A stretch of 64,000 nucleotides of DNA. Source: Flavobacterium enshiense DK69 (GTDB taxonomy: Bacteria; Bacteroidota; Bacteroidia; Flavobacteriales; Flavobacteriaceae). The position numbers and the translations under genes are program-made. The notes below the pieces were generated by a model. The model did no database searches. It had not been told where the DNA came from and saw only the letters and a program-made list of their open reading frames with translations. Shown here one piece after another: positions 15,951 through 26,020 of this stretch (the first letter of the stretch is position 1; each line of letters opens with the position of its first letter). The stretch spans positions 62,001 through 126,000 of the forward strand of contig NZ_AVCS01000028.1 of the NCBI RefSeq assembly GCF_000498495.1, read 5' to 3'.

Positions 15951-16763
15951 ATGACTTTTACCAGAACCACAGAGCAATCATCAAATTACGAGCAACTTGA
16001 AAAAATGTCGGTCCACGATTTGCTGACCAACATCAACAACGAAGATAAAACCGTTCCGCTTGCCGTCGAAAAAGCATTACCACAAATTGAAAACCTGGTT
16101 TCGAAAGTTGTGGAACAGATGAAAAAAGGAGGCCGACTTTTCTATATCGGAGCAGGAACATCGGGACGTTTAGGAATTGTAGATGCTTCCGAATGCCCTC
16201 CAACTTTCGGTGTTCCATTTGATTTGGTCATTGGAATCATTGCCGGTGGTGATACTGCCATCCGAAAAGCAGTGGAATTCGCCGAAGACGACAAAGAACA
16301 GGCCTGGAAAGATTTATCTGAATGGAATATCAACGAAAATGATGTTGTCATCGGTATTGCTGCATCAGGAACAACACCATACGTCATTGGAGGATTGGAA
16401 AAATGCAACGAAAACAGCATCATCACGGGATGCATTACCTGCAACGAAGGAAGTCCTTTATCCAAAACAGCTCAATTCCCAATTGAAGTAGTCGTTGGAC
16501 CGGAATTCGTAACCGGAAGCAGCCGTATGAAAGCTGGTACTGCCCAAAAATTAGTTTTAAACATGATTTCTACGGCAACCATGATTCAGCTTGGGCGAGT
16601 AAAAGGCAATAAAATGGTAGACATGCAATTGAGCAATGTAAAGTTAATTGACCGTGGTGTCCGCATGATAATGGGAGAAATACCAGTGTCCTATGATGAA
16701 GCAAAAGCATTGCTGGAAAAACACGGTAGCGTTAGAAAAGCTGTTGAAAATTTCAATAAATAA
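15951..16763 (+). CDS. murQ: N-acetylmuramic acid 6-phosphate etherase MurQ
   Basis: 270 residues. The enzyme cleaves the D-lactyl ether of MurNAc-6-P to give GlcNAc-6-P in cell-wall recycling. The SIS-domain core is clear: GRLFYIGAGTSGRLGIVDASECPPTFG (63-87), with catalytic Glu81 in the family position. Further motifs are AGGDTAIRKAVE, GIAASGTTPYV and EVVVGPEFVTGSSRMKAGTAQK. It is slightly shorter than the E. coli enzyme but complete through the C-terminal UBA-like part (YDEAKALLEKHGSVRKAV). It heads a run of six same-strand genes ending at 18900. No MurNAc kinase or PTS gene is adjacent. Confidence 0.93.
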   Translation: MTFTRTTEQSSNYEQLEKMSVHDLLTNINNEDKTVPLAVEKALPQIENLVSKVVEQMKKGGRLFYIGAGTSGRLGIVDASECPPTFGVPFDLVIGIIAGGDTAIRKAVEFAEDDKEQAWKDLSEWNINENDVVIGIAASGTTPYVIGGLEKCNENSIITGCITCNEGSPLSKTAQFPIEVVVGPEFVTGSSRMKAGTAQKLVLNMISTATMIQLGRVKGNKMVDMQLSNVKLIDRGVRMIMGEIPVSYDEAKALLEKHGSVRKAVENFNK

Positions 16764-16775
16764 CCCTAGGACCAA

Positions 16776-17246
16776 ATGAAATTCAAAATTATTGTATCTT
16801 TATTCCTACTGTCTTCGGTATCAGCCTTTTCTCAAGAACTTAAATACAAAACGGGAGGAAGAATTTTTGATTCGAATGACAAAAAACTATCCTCAAAGGA
16901 GGTTAGGGAATTACTGGCAAAACAACCAGAAATACTGGAATCTTACAATGATGGAAGATCAGAGAAAATCTTTGGAAACGCACTGATGTATGGAGGAATA
17001 GCTTTGGCCGCAACCGACTTAATTGTAGCAGCCACAAAAGAAGGTGAATATCCAACTGCACTGACGGTTGCAGGAGTTGCTTCGATTTTCTTGTCAGTGC
17101 CTATTAAATACAGTTCCACTAAAAAATTAAAAACAGTCGTTAAAGATTATAATGCCGGAGTATCAAAAAAAGACACCGGTTTCAATTTTGAATCGATGTC
17201 GATAGTTTCAAACGGAAAAGGATTGGGTTTACGAATGACTTTTTAA
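16776..17246 (+). CDS. Envelope protein of unknown function, tandem paralogue 1
   Basis: 156 residues. The signal peptide is MKFKIIVSLFLLSSVSAFSQE. Two hydrophobic segments (~70-87 ALMYGGIALAATDLIVAA and ~95-110 ALTVAGVASIFLSVPI) flank a short EGEYPT turn. It ends KGLGLRMTF with a terminal Phe as in outer-membrane proteins. The next gene encodes a protein with the same layout (signal, GxxFxxxxxxxS, two hydrophobic segments around a DADYPTG/EGEYPT turn, terminal Phe), so the two arose by tandem duplication. The function is unknown. Confidence 0.65.
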   Translation: MKFKIIVSLFLLSSVSAFSQELKYKTGGRIFDSNDKKLSSKEVRELLAKQPEILESYNDGRSEKIFGNALMYGGIALAATDLIVAATKEGEYPTALTVAGVASIFLSVPIKYSSTKKLKTVVKDYNAGVSKKDTGFNFESMSIVSNGKGLGLRMTF

Positions 17247-17280
17247 AAACAGAAACTAACAAATCAATATCTGAGTTACC

Positions 17281-17739
17281 ATGAAAAAATTACTTGTTCT
17301 ATTTTGCTTCTTTATCCTGACAATGGCTTCTGCGCAGGAAATTTCAATGCAAAAAGGAAAATTTTTCAAGGAGGGAACCCAGATTTCAAGTTGGGAAACC
17401 AAACAATTATTGATTACCAATCCGGAAGCTTACAAATATTTCAAATCGGCCAAAAACAAAGAAGCATGGGGCGGATTTTTAATAGCCTCGGGAATTGTCC
17501 TTACTGTTGGGGATCTTGTAAAAGGACTCGTTTCCGATGCGGATTATCCAACCGGTTTTACATATGTGGGTGCCGGTTGTATTGTAGCTGCTATCCCTAT
17601 TATGTCAGGACGAACAAAAAAGATGCAAAAAGCTCTCGAAATTTATAACAATGAAATAAAGTCAACCGTAGGTGCAACAGGCTTTGACCTGAATATTTTA
17701 GCGAATGCAAACGGTTACGGACTTCAAATCAGATTTTAA
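17281..17739 (+). CDS. Envelope protein of unknown function, tandem paralogue 2
   Basis: 152 residues. The signal peptide is MKKLLVLFCFFILTMASAQE. The pattern aligns with the previous gene: KGKFFKEGTQISSWETKQLL, hydrophobic GGFLIASGIVLTVGDLVKG, a DADYPTG turn, hydrophobic YVGAGCIVAAIPIM, then KKMQKALEIYNN and a final YGLQIRF. The two proteins may pair in the envelope. The stop is three bases before the DUF6095 start. Confidence 0.65.
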   Translation: MKKLLVLFCFFILTMASAQEISMQKGKFFKEGTQISSWETKQLLITNPEAYKYFKSAKNKEAWGGFLIASGIVLTVGDLVKGLVSDADYPTGFTYVGAGCIVAAIPIMSGRTKKMQKALEIYNNEIKSTVGATGFDLNILANANGYGLQIRF

Positions 17740-17742
17740 ATC

Positions 17743-17970
17743 ATGGCAACAAACAAAACATTATTAATGAAAGGGATTCGATATCTGGCATTTGCAGTGC
17801 CTCTGATGTTTATCGGACCTACAATAATTCACAGTTCATTTAAAAATCAGGAACATCCAATGTACATCCCAATTCTGGGGATAGGCATCCTTTTTTGTAT
17901 CGGATCGATGTATCTGATGTTCAAAGGAATACAAATCATGGTAAAAAGCCTGTTCGATGGAGACGAATAA
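17743..17970 (+). CDS. DUF6095 family small membrane protein
   Basis: 75 residues, two TM segments (~11-27 YLAFAVPLMFIGPTIIH and ~41-62 YIPILGIGILFCIGSMYLMFKG) and an acidic tail FDGDE. I recognise it as the DUF6095 type found downstream of murQ in Flavobacteriaceae; no function is known. Its end overlaps the next start by 14 bases, which implies coupled translation. Confidence 0.7.
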   Translation: MATNKTLLMKGIRYLAFAVPLMFIGPTIIHSSFKNQEHPMYIPILGIGILFCIGSMYLMFKGIQIMVKSLFDGDE

Positions 17971-18532
17971 ATCATACCTGGAAAGTGTAAAAAAACTGTT
18001 TCTGTATTATAAGACAATCGGCGAAAAAGCCATTGAGCAGTTAGAACCGGAACAGCTTTTTGTTGCCGTTAACGATGACACGAATTCCATTGCCGTAATC
18101 GTTAAGCATCTTTCCGGAAATATGTTATCGCGCTGGACCGATTTCCTTACATCCGATGGAGAAAAAGAATGGCGCAACAGGGACGGTGAATTCGAGCAGA
18201 CCTTCACAACCAAAGAAGAAGTAATGGCTTCCTGGGAAAAAGGATGGAAATGTTTTTCGGATGCGCTCGATGCTTTAGAGCCCGAACAGCTTTCCCAAAT
18301 CATCTACATCAGAAACGAAGGACATACTGTAATGGAAGCGATTAACCGTCAGCTGGCACATTATCCGTACCATGTAGGCCAAATCGTATTTTATGCCAAA
18401 ATGCTTAAAAAAACAGAATGGACGAGCCTTTCCATTCCGAAAAACAAATCAAACGATTACAATGCCGAAAAATTTTCGAAAGAAAAAAGCACAAAGCATT
18501 TTACAGATGATGAACTTAACAAACTAAAATGA
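17957..18532 (+). CDS. DUF1572 / DinB-like four-helix protein
   Basis: 191 residues. The DinB/DUF1572 fold is suggested by the spaced histidines of its metal site: His52 in VIVKHLSGNML, and LAHYPYHVGQIVFYAKML where two further His lie near 133-137. The W-rich segment EKEWRNRDGEFEQ is also typical. Members are thiol-transferase-like or of unknown role; no clear DNA-damage connection can be drawn. It overlaps both neighbours (14 bases upstream, 4 bases ATGA downstream). Confidence 0.8.
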   Translation: METNKSYLESVKKLFLYYKTIGEKAIEQLEPEQLFVAVNDDTNSIAVIVKHLSGNMLSRWTDFLTSDGEKEWRNRDGEFEQTFTTKEEVMASWEKGWKCFSDALDALEPEQLSQIIYIRNEGHTVMEAINRQLAHYPYHVGQIVFYAKMLKKTEWTSLSIPKNKSNDYNAEKFSKEKSTKHFTDDELNKLK

Positions 18533-18900
18533 AAAAAATATACCTACTTCCCATTCTTACTTTATTAATTTCCTGCTACAATCAGGAACGCAACTGCAAA
18601 GATTTCAAAACAGGAAAATTTGAATTCGTACAGGAAATCAACGGTGAAGAAAAAAAATCGATTTTCGAACGAACAGAAAATCTTCAGATCGAAACCTTCA
18701 ACGGAAAAACGGACACCGCTTCAGTGCGATGGGTAAACGATTGTGAATTAGTACTTCAAAAATTACATCCTAAAACCATGCAGGAAAAAAAAGCAATCGC
18801 AATGAAAATACTGACAACCAATGAGAAAGGATACACTTTTGAATATGCTTTCGTTGGAGACGGTAAAAAACAACGCGGTTCTGTAACAAAAATCGATTAA
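18529..18900 (+). CDS. Small lipoprotein, possibly regulatory or structural
   Basis: 123 residues. The SPII signal is MKKIYLLPILTLLISCY with Cys16 lipidated, then NQERNCKDFKTGKFEF and a beta-rich body (VRWVNDCELVLQKL, GYTFEYAFVGDGKK). Two further cysteines (~23 and ~74) could form a disulfide. Homologues near parC in this genus are sometimes labelled as topoisomerase; nothing here supports that. It is the last gene of the murQ cluster. Confidence 0.65.
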   Translation: MKKIYLLPILTLLISCYNQERNCKDFKTGKFEFVQEINGEEKKSIFERTENLQIETFNGKTDTASVRWVNDCELVLQKLHPKTMQEKKAIAMKILTTNEKGYTFEYAFVGDGKKQRGSVTKID

Positions 18901-18937
18901 CGTACGTTTAACAGCTTTATAATTTAAACATTTTATA

Positions 18938-19711
18938 ATGGAAGTATTTCTGACTCCCGATGCGTGGATCGCTCTATTAACCCTGACTTTTCTTGAAATT
19001 GTATTAGGTATTGACAACATCATCTTCATTTCTATCGTTACCGGAAAATTACCGGCAGAAAAAAGAAAAAAAGCCACACGAATCGGATTGTTTTTAGCCA
19101 TGTTTATGCGAATCGGCTTATTAATGGGAATCACTTATCTGATTGCCATGAAAAAACCGTGGTTTAGTCTTGAGTTGGGATGGTTCAATGCTAAGTTTAC
19201 GGGACAAGCCATAATATTACTGCTTGGAGGTATATTCCTGATTTATAAAAGCACCAAAGAAATCCACGAGAAAGTCGATCATAAAGGAGAAGAAGAAAAA
19301 GAATTAAAAACATCCGCAGCTAAATCGTTTGGCAGCGTAATTGTTCAGATTTTGTTAATCGACCTTATTTTCTCCATTGACAGTATCCTGACTGCCGTAG
19401 GTATGACCAACGGAGTGACAGGTGCTCTATACATCATGGTTACTGCCGTTGTAATTTCCGTTGGGGTAATGTTATTATTTGCTGTACCGGTTGGTAATTT
19501 CGTCAATGCAAACCCTTCCATTCAGATTTTGGGTCTTTCCTTCTTGATTTTGATTGGATTTATGCTGATAACCGAAAGCATGCACTTATCTGATGCTTCC
19601 TTAGTGGGACAGCGTGTAGGGGTGGTTCCGAAAGGCTATCTGTATTTTGCCATTGCGTTTTCACTGGCGGTGGAATTCCTAAACATGAAAATGCGTAAAA
19701 AAGGCAAATAA
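18938..19711 (+). CDS. TerC-family integral membrane protein
   Basis: 257 residues with about seven TM segments. The TerC signature is in the first helix (FLEIVLGIDNIIFISIVTGKL, ~17-36, split LEIVLGIDNIIFIS) and repeats in QILLIDLIFSIDSILTAVGM, with the intramembrane acidic residues typical of metal transporters of the LysE/TerC superfamily. Family members (Alx, MeeF/MeeY) export manganese or protect exported metalloproteins. A charged loop (HEKVDHKGEEEKELK) separates the two halves. It is monocistronic with its own terminator. Confidence 0.85.
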   Translation: MEVFLTPDAWIALLTLTFLEIVLGIDNIIFISIVTGKLPAEKRKKATRIGLFLAMFMRIGLLMGITYLIAMKKPWFSLELGWFNAKFTGQAIILLLGGIFLIYKSTKEIHEKVDHKGEEEKELKTSAAKSFGSVIVQILLIDLIFSIDSILTAVGMTNGVTGALYIMVTAVVISVGVMLLFAVPVGNFVNANPSIQILGLSFLILIGFMLITESMHLSDASLVGQRVGVVPKGYLYFAIAFSLAVEFLNMKMRKKGK

Positions 19712-19733
19712 TCTTTTATACTGTTATACAATC

Positions 19734-19765
19734 AAAGAGCTCTCAATATTGAGGGCTTTTTGTTT
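19734..19765 (+). terminator. Terminator after the TerC gene
   Basis: AGAGCTCTCAAT pairs with ATTGAGGGCTTT, followed by TTTTTGTTT. Confidence 0.75.
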
Positions 19766-19891
19766 ATTCCAAAACAACAGTTATTTACTTCACACTACCT
19801 AAGTAATTCTATTTGCAGTTATTTAAACATTTTTCAACTTTTAAATCTACCGAAAAAGGAAAAAAACCTTCAAAATAATCAAACTACAAAC

Positions 19892-19922
19892 AAAAAAGCT
19901 CTCTAAATTAGAGAGCTTTTTT
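19892..19922 (-). terminator. Terminator of the parC gene (bidirectional form)
   Basis: AAAAAAGCTCTCT and AGAGAGCTTTTTT form a symmetric stem with A/T tails on both sides, immediately downstream of the parC stop on the minus strand. Confidence 0.8.
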
Positions 19923-19923
19923 G

Positions 19924-22614
19924 TTATTCCAAAGTCAACGTTATCTGACCATCATCATCCAGTTCGATGTTATAGTCTGTCAACTCAGTATTCTGATTCA
20001 TTTCCGATTCTGCAGGAACTTCCTCAACGGGCTCTTCATAAGGCAACGGTTCCAATAAATTAACCTGTTTCAGTTTATCTGTCGTTAACTGGTTACCCAT
20101 AGCTTTGATTCCTTTTACGGCGATGAACTGTTCCATATCAATGGTTTGGTTCTCTTTCTGAACACCTTTACTTTTTGCAAAAATGATTTCCGCTACCGGA
20201 CGCCAATCAGTGGAAACAATTTCCAGTTGCGATTTCTCATGCTCGGAAATGAAAATCTCCTCTTTGTTCTCATTTTCAATAAGGAAACGTTTTACGTAGT
20301 AACGTTCTTTTTCCCCATCGTAATAAATCGCCGAAATCGGTTTGGTCGGGTGCCATTTTTCAAGGATGATCATATCCTCATCGAAATGCGAGGTCAGTTC
20401 AGGAATGATCGTTTTCAGCTTACCGGACTGATTAATTATCAGCAAGCGATCGTTCGGACGGAATTCACCCAACAACTCCCCTCTTCCATCAACGTTCAAA
20501 CGCTGAACGGTATCATCAAACCAAATCTTACGAGGTCTTAACGTCGAAATTCCTTTTTCTTTCAGTTCGATTTTCTTAATAGGATATTTAGACACGGTAT
20601 TTCCTTTGGAAGCTCTTCCTTTTATGGCAATATCGGCAAAATCCAAATCCCATTTCAGTTTTTTCACGCTTCCCACCTGACGCAGTAAAATTGTTACGAC
20701 TTCCGCCTCACCGTTCGGATTATGTGAAAAATACAATACCTGTGAACCTAGTTTTTCCTGTGTCAGATCATAAGCCTTGTCACGGGTAACTCCCGATACA
20801 TTAAAACGCTTTATGAATGACGAACCCGATTTCCCGTCACGATAAATCATATTGTAAATGGTTCGCTTGTCATTTTTATCGAAAACAGCAACGTGAATGA
20901 TATCTTTTCCAACAAATTTCTTTTCATCAACTTTTGATATCATCATTTTACCATCGCGAAGGAACACAATAACATCGTCAATATCGGAACAATCATCAAC
21001 ATACTCGTCTTTTTTCAGTCCGGTTCCGATGAAACCTTCTTCACGATTTACATACAATTTCGTATTACGTAATACTACTTTAGTCGCTTCAATGGTATCG
21101 AAATTTCGGATTTCTGTCTGACGTTCACGACCTTTTCCATACTTCTCTTTCAGCTTGGTAAAATAGTCGATGGCAAATTCAATCAGATGTGCCAAATGAT
21201 GCTTCACCTGAGCCATTTCATCTTCTAACTTCGCGATCAATTCATCGGCTTTATCAGAGTCGAAACGGGTGATACGAATCATTGGAATCTGTGTCAGTTT
21301 CTGCAAATCCTCATCAACGATATCACGCATCAGCATTTTTCTGAATGACTCAAATCGCTTGTACATGTACTCATATAACGATTCCTTATCAGAATACAGT
21401 TTAAAGTCGATATACATTTCTTCACGAATGAATATCTTTTCAAGCGTTGAAAAATGCCATTTCGTTTCCAGTTCCTGCAATTGGATTTCCAACTCCTGAC
21501 GCAACAAATCAACTGTTCTGTTTGTTGAGATTTTCAACATATCGGAAACACCAATAAATAACGGCTTATGATTCTGAATCACACAACCTAACGGCGCGAT
21601 TGAGGTTTCACAAGCTGTAAAGGCATAAAGTGCATCAATCGTTTTATCAGGAGAAACTCCCGGCGGAAGGTGAATTAAAATTTCAACCTCAGCAGCGGTG
21701 TTGTCTTCAATTTTCTTGATTTTGATTTTTCCTTTATCGTTCGCTTTCAAGATACTATCAATTAATGATGACGTATTTGTTGAAAACGGGATTTGGGTAA
21801 TCACTAAGGTCTGTTTGTCCAATTGGGAAATCCTCGCACGAACACGTACACGTCCGCCTCGCATCCCATCGTTATAATTGGAAACATCCGCAATACCGGC
21901 GGTTGGAAAATCCGGAAACAATGTAAACGGTTTTCCTTTTAATATTTTTATCGACGCATCGATTAATTCATTGAAATTATGAGGCAATAGTTTAGTAGAC
22001 AAACCTACTGCAATACCTTCCCCACCTTGTGCCAGTAACAACGGGAACTTTACCGGTAAGTTGATCGGTTCCGCACGACGACCGTCATACGACACACCCC
22101 ACTCGGTAATCTTTGGTGAATACAATACATCCAAAGCGAATTTACTCAAACGCGCCTCGATGTAACGAGAAGCTGCGGCTCCATCACCAGTTAAAATATT
22201 TCCCCAGTTTCCTTGACAATCAATCAGTAAATCTTTCTGACCAATTTGTACCATGGCATCTCCGATACTCGCGTCTCCGTGAGGGTGATACTGCATCGTG
22301 TGCCCGACCACGTTCGCAACTTTGTTGTAACGTCCATCGTCCAACTCTTTCATGGAGTGCATGATACGACGCTGTACCGGTTTGAAACCATCTTCAATGG
22401 CAGGGACGGCACGCTCCAGGATTACATAAGAGGCATAATCAAGGAACCAATCCTTGTACATACCCGTTACTTTGGTAATGGTATCTTCGGAATTGTTTTC
22501 CTCTTGGTCGTAAAAATGATTGCCTTCGAAAGACTGGTTATCTTCGGAATGGGTTTCTTCCGAGAAATTATCCTCCGGGGTTAAATCTTCTATATTTTCG
22601 TTTTCTTCGCTCAT
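19924..22614 (-). CDS. parC: DNA topoisomerase IV subunit A (ParC/GyrA family)
   Basis: 896 residues. This is the breakage-reunion subunit of a type IIA topoisomerase. After a ~48-residue acidic N-terminal extension it has the GyrA core: VPAIEDGFKPVQRRIMHSM, the quinolone-region helix HPHGDASIGDAMV, and catalytic Arg150-Tyr151 in AASRYIEARLS. The C-terminal beta-pinwheel is recognisable from repeated strands but lacks a clear GyrA box (QRRGGKG), which favours ParC. An acidic tail follows (EELPAESEMNQNTELT region). It lies 69 bases downstream of parE on the same strand; parE-parC linkage itself supports topoisomerase IV, which decatenates replicated chromosomes. Confidence 0.88.
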   Translation of the reverse strand: MSEENENIEDLTPEDNFSEETHSEDNQSFEGNHFYDQEENNSEDTITKVTGMYKDWFLDYASYVILERAVPAIEDGFKPVQRRIMHSMKELDDGRYNKVANVVGHTMQYHPHGDASIGDAMVQIGQKDLLIDCQGNWGNILTGDGAAASRYIEARLSKFALDVLYSPKITEWGVSYDGRRAEPINLPVKFPLLLAQGGEGIAVGLSTKLLPHNFNELIDASIKILKGKPFTLFPDFPTAGIADVSNYNDGMRGGRVRVRARISQLDKQTLVITQIPFSTNTSSLIDSILKANDKGKIKIKKIEDNTAAEVEILIHLPPGVSPDKTIDALYAFTACETSIAPLGCVIQNHKPLFIGVSDMLKISTNRTVDLLRQELEIQLQELETKWHFSTLEKIFIREEMYIDFKLYSDKESLYEYMYKRFESFRKMLMRDIVDEDLQKLTQIPMIRITRFDSDKADELIAKLEDEMAQVKHHLAHLIEFAIDYFTKLKEKYGKGRERQTEIRNFDTIEATKVVLRNTKLYVNREEGFIGTGLKKDEYVDDCSDIDDVIVFLRDGKMMISKVDEKKFVGKDIIHVAVFDKNDKRTIYNMIYRDGKSGSSFIKRFNVSGVTRDKAYDLTQEKLGSQVLYFSHNPNGEAEVVTILLRQVGSVKKLKWDLDFADIAIKGRASKGNTVSKYPIKKIELKEKGISTLRPRKIWFDDTVQRLNVDGRGELLGEFRPNDRLLIINQSGKLKTIIPELTSHFDEDMIILEKWHPTKPISAIYYDGEKERYYVKRFLIENENKEEIFISEHEKSQLEIVSTDWRPVAEIIFAKSKGVQKENQTIDMEQFIAVKGIKAMGNQLTTDKLKQVNLLEPLPYEEPVEEVPAESEMNQNTELTDYNIELDDDGQITLTLE

Positions 22615-22619
22615 AAATT

Positions 22620-22683
22620 AGTTAACAGTATTCAGTTAACAGTGACAGTTATGTCTTGGTTCTTGACTCTTGTTTTTTAATTC
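22620..22683. repeat. Degenerate heptamer-type intergenic repeat
   Basis: The parE-parC gap contains GTTAACAGT twice and then TTCTTGACTCTTG and TTCTTAACTC, imperfect seven-base-period units. Similar heptad-rich decay occurs at 12969-13015, 24636-24672 and 47700-47888. Confidence 0.4.
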
Positions 22684-24546
22684 TTAACTCGAAAGCTCTT
22701 CAACAGTATCTAGCTCAACTTTCAAATTCTTGATAATGAAATCCTGACGGTCCGGTGTGTTTTTCCCCATGTAGAATTCCAACAAGGTTTCAATCGAAGT
22801 AGCTTTATCCAACATGACCGGATCCAAACGAATGTCTTCCCCTATGAAATGTTTGAACTCGTCCGGCGAAATCTCTCCCAATCCCTTGAATCGGGTTATT
22901 TCCGGTTTCGGTTTCAGTTCTTCGATGGCATCTATACGCTCTTGTTCGCTGTAACAGTAAATTGTTTTCTTTTTGTTTCGAACACGGAATAATGGAGTTT
23001 GCAGAATGTATAAATGCCCTTCTTTGATAAGTTCCGGGAAAAATTGCAGGAAAAACGTAATTAACAGCAAACGGATGTGCATCCCGTCGACGTCGGCATC
23101 GGTAGCAATAACGATATTGTTGTAACGCAGATCCTCCATGCTTTCTTCGATGTTCAAAGCTGCCTGAAGTAAATTGAATTCCTCATTCTCATATACAATC
23201 TTCTTGGTCATCCCGTAAGAGTTCAAAGGCTTACCACGCAAACTGAAAACCGCTTGTGTATTTACATCACGTGACTTGGTAATCGAACCTGATGCGGAAT
23301 CTCCCTCGGTAATGAAAAGCGTACTTTCCAGACTTCGCGGGTTTTTGGCATCGGTTAAATGCACACGGCAATCTCGTAATTTCTTATTGTGTAAACTGGC
23401 TTTCTTTGCTCTGTCTTTGGCTAACTTACGGATACCGGAAAGTTCTTTACGCTCTCTTTCGGCCTGTAAAATCTTGCGAAGCAAAGCATCGGCGACCTCC
23501 GGATTTTTATGAAGGAAGTTATCTAATTTGGTTTTTATAAAATCGTTGACGAAAGTTCTAACCGAAGGTGAATTAGGTCCCATATCTGTAGATCCTAATT
23601 TCGTTTTAGTCTGTGATTCGAAAACCGGTTCTTCCACTTTAACTGAAATAGCGGAAACGATTGATTTTCGGATATCTGACGCTTCAAAATTCTTGTTATA
23701 AAACTCTTTTACGGTTTTTACCAACGCTTCACGGAAAGCACCTAAATGCGTTCCTCCCTGCGTGGTGTTTTGTCCGTTTACGAAGGAATAATACTCTTCT
23801 GAATATTGTGTTTTACTGTGTGTTATGGCAACTTCGATGTCATCACCCTTTAAGTGAATGATCGGATATACAGAATCTTCTTCGGTAATGGTTTCTTCAA
23901 GTAAATCTTTTAATCCATTGTCCGAATAGAATTTTTCACCGTTGTAAATGATTGTTAGTCCTGTATTCAGGTAACAATAGTTTTTCAGCATACGGATGAT
24001 GTACTCGTTTCGGTACTTGTAATGCTTGAAAATGGTATCATCGGCAATGAAGGTTACTTTGGTTCCTTTGCGCTTGGTGGTTTCCTGAATATCTTCTTCT
24101 AATGTCAGATCACCAGCTGAAAACTCGGCTGCTTTTTGTTGGTTATCACGAACGGATTCCACACGGAAAAACGTAGAAAGCGCATTCACCGCCTTGGTTC
24201 CGACCCCATTCAGACCAACGGATTTCTTAAATGCTTTGGAATCGTACTTTCCTCCTGTGTTCATTTTGGAAACTACGTCGACTACTTTCCCTAATGGAAT
24301 ACCTCGTCCGTAATCGCGAACAGTAACCGTTTTGTCTTTTACGGTTACTTCAATGGTCTTTCCGGCACCCATAACGAACTCGTCGATACAGTTGTCAAGC
24401 ACCTCTTTCAGAAGGATATAGATACCGTCATCAGGAGAAGAACCGTCGCCTAGTTTTCCGATGTACATTCCGGGACGCATACGAATATGCTCTTTCCAGT
24501 CGAGGGAACGGATATTGTCTTCGGTGTACTGATTTTGCTCTAGCAT
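22684..24546 (-). CDS. parE: DNA topoisomerase IV subunit B (ParE/GyrB family)
   Basis: 620 residues. ATPase subunit of the type IIA enzyme. The GHKL ATP site is visible ([15 protein letters not shown] with the catalytic/Mg residues, [20 protein letters not shown]). The transducer [10 protein letters not shown] and the TOPRIM motifs EGDSASGS and [11 protein letters not shown] follow. The length of ~620 residues fits ParE. It is encoded upstream of parC with a 69-base gap of degenerate repeat. ATP hydrolysis here drives strand passage by ParC. Confidence 0.9.
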   Translation of the reverse strand: MLEQNQYTEDNIRSLDWKEHIRMRPGMYIGKLGDGSSPDDGIYILLKEVLDNCIDEFVMGAGKTIEVTVKDKTVTVRDYGRGIPLGKVVDVVSKMNTGGKYDSKAFKKSVGLNGVGTKAVNALSTFFRVESVRDNQQKAAEFSAGDLTLEEDIQETTKRKGTKVTFIADDTIFKHYKYRNEYIIRMLKNYCYLNTGLTIIYNGEKFYSDNGLKDLLEETITEEDSVYPIIHLKGDDIEVAITHSKTQYSEEYYSFVNGQNTTQGGTHLGAFREALVKTVKEFYNKNFEASDIRKSIVSAISVKVEEPVFESQTKTKLGSTDMGPNSPSVRTFVNDFIKTKLDNFLHKNPEVADALLRKILQAERERKELSGIRKLAKDRAKKASLHNKKLRDCRVHLTDAKNPRSLESTLFITEGDSASGSITKSRDVNTQAVFSLRGKPLNSYGMTKKIVYENEEFNLLQAALNIEESMEDLRYNNIVIATDADVDGMHIRLLLITFFLQFFPELIKEGHLYILQTPLFRVRNKKKTIYCYSEQERIDAIEELKPKPEITRFKGLGEISPDEFKHFIGEDIRLDPVMLDKATSIETLLEFYMGKNTPDRQDFIIKNLKVELDTVEELSS

Positions 24547-24674
24547 AAAGAATTTTTCGAATTTCTGCTAAAATAAGGTAAATCACCCGTAAATAAAAGG
24601 GGTTGAATGCAAAATTATTGACAATGGGAAGAAATAGTAATAAGTTATAAATTATGAGTTGTGAGTTTCATTTC

Positions 24675-25358
24675 TTACTCGTAATGATATAAAATCCCTT
24701 TGTCGTAAACCGTCCATAAACTTGCCTTCTGATTGGCTGCTTTTAAAGCACTGTTTGTCCATGTGTTGCAGGTATAAAAAAGATTATAACTGCCTTTAGC
24801 TTCATAGAAGGCATCGTTGTTTCCATACACCGCATTTGTTTCAATTTTTAAGGTTTGTCCATTTTTCATCTGAAAAGAATTTTCAATGAATTCCACCAAC
24901 TGTTCATACTGCTTTTTAGTAATGGTTATTTTCTTGCATTGCTCATCTTCTTCCATTCGTTTGTAAAAAGTACAATGCATTGCAGATGAACTCAAACCTG
25001 ATGTGGCATTAAAAGCAGTGGAAAATTTCAAATCAGCCCAGGTGGGCGTGTTTAGGTAAAAGCCTTTATCACCCCAGCCGAAAGCCAAATAGTTTGCCGT
25101 TGAATCATTGGCTTTAGTATTCTGGTATTTCACTTTTTCAGACCAATCGGTTATTTGTGTTTTAACCGGAACCACTATATCAGTATGGACTCCGTTGGAA
25201 AGCAGGTAAATTTCAATTCCTTTTTCCGGTTTGGCCACATCGGAGTTGACTGGAATACGGGATAATCCTAACACAGCAACAACGTAAAGTAGTATAAATG
25301 CTATAATGACTAAGATAGTTCTGAAAAGGATTATCAGGCTTTTTTTGATGGCTTTCAT
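24675..25358 (-). CDS. DUF2459 / TIGR02117 family protein
   Basis: 227 residues. One N-terminal TM at ~8-30 (LIILFRTILVIIAFILLYVVAV), then an extracytoplasmic domain with the family hallmark LLSNGVHTDIVVPV (~51-64), YLAFGWGDKGFYLNTPTW, and a C-terminal NLFYTCNTWTNSALKAA containing the conserved Cys/Asn. The Cys-Asn-Thr and His pattern hints at a papain-like (NlpC-type) thiol fold, but the family has no assigned activity. The start overlaps the stop of the upstream lipoprotein (ATGA), so the two are cotranslated. Confidence 0.8.
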   Translation of the reverse strand: MKAIKKSLIILFRTILVIIAFILLYVVAVLGLSRIPVNSDVAKPEKGIEIYLLSNGVHTDIVVPVKTQITDWSEKVKYQNTKANDSTANYLAFGWGDKGFYLNTPTWADLKFSTAFNATSGLSSSAMHCTFYKRMEEDEQCKKITITKKQYEQLVEFIENSFQMKNGQTLKIETNAVYGNNDAFYEAKGSYNLFYTCNTWTNSALKAANQKASLWTVYDKGILYHYE

Positions 25359-26020
25359 TCTGATATTTTTTTGAATTGCTGTTCCTCTCCTAAATTCTGT
25401 AATCTTAGGATATTTTTAAATTCTCTTTTGGTAGGGCTGATTATGTATGAAGATGAATCTATCCTTTGGGATTTGTCTTTTGTTATTGAATCCAACTTTT
25501 TTAAATCTTCATCTGAATAAATGTATTTTAGTTTAAAACCATTTTTTTCAAAATTTAAAATTTTGATCCTCCAATAAACAGAATCTTTTGTGTTCAAAAT
25601 CAAATATCTGTTAATTCGTTTAGCCTTCTGAATGTCTGAAAATGAAAAAAAAGTATCAATTTGAATATTTGAAAACTGAATAGAATCACCAATATCTTTT
25701 CTGTAATAAACTTCACTACTACCTTTTAAAACAAAGGTGTTTCCATTAATTCTAAATTCATTTTTAATCGAATCCAGTTCACTATGGTGGATTCTGAATT
25801 TATTAATAACTTTTTGAAGAATAGTTCTTTTGTTGACTTCAAAATAAACAGAATCCGCATTCATAAATAAACCTTGAAAAGCTAATGGAAATTTTAACAA
25901 CTCCGAATCATTGACCGGTTGAGGCTGAACAAAATAAAAATTGTTTCCTAATGGTTCGAGGGCGATATCTTTACAAGATATTAGAAATACGAATGCAATA
26001 AACAAGGCCATTTTTTTCAT
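25355..26020 (-). CDS. Lipoprotein of unknown function
   Basis: 221 residues. The SPII signal is MKKMALFIAFVFLISC with Cys16, followed by KDIALEPLGNNFYFVQPQPVND. The body alternates beta strands and charged helices (FRIHHSELDSIKNEFRING, YIYSDEDLKKLDSITKD). No family is recognised. It overlaps the DUF2459 gene by four bases, so the proteins probably work together at the envelope. Confidence 0.65.
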   Translation of the reverse strand: MKKMALFIAFVFLISCKDIALEPLGNNFYFVQPQPVNDSELLKFPLAFQGLFMNADSVYFEVNKRTILQKVINKFRIHHSELDSIKNEFRINGNTFVLKGSSEVYYRKDIGDSIQFSNIQIDTFFSFSDIQKAKRINRYLILNTKDSVYWRIKILNFEKNGFKLKYIYSDEDLKKLDSITKDKSQRIDSSSYIISPTKREFKNILRLQNLGEEQQFKKISE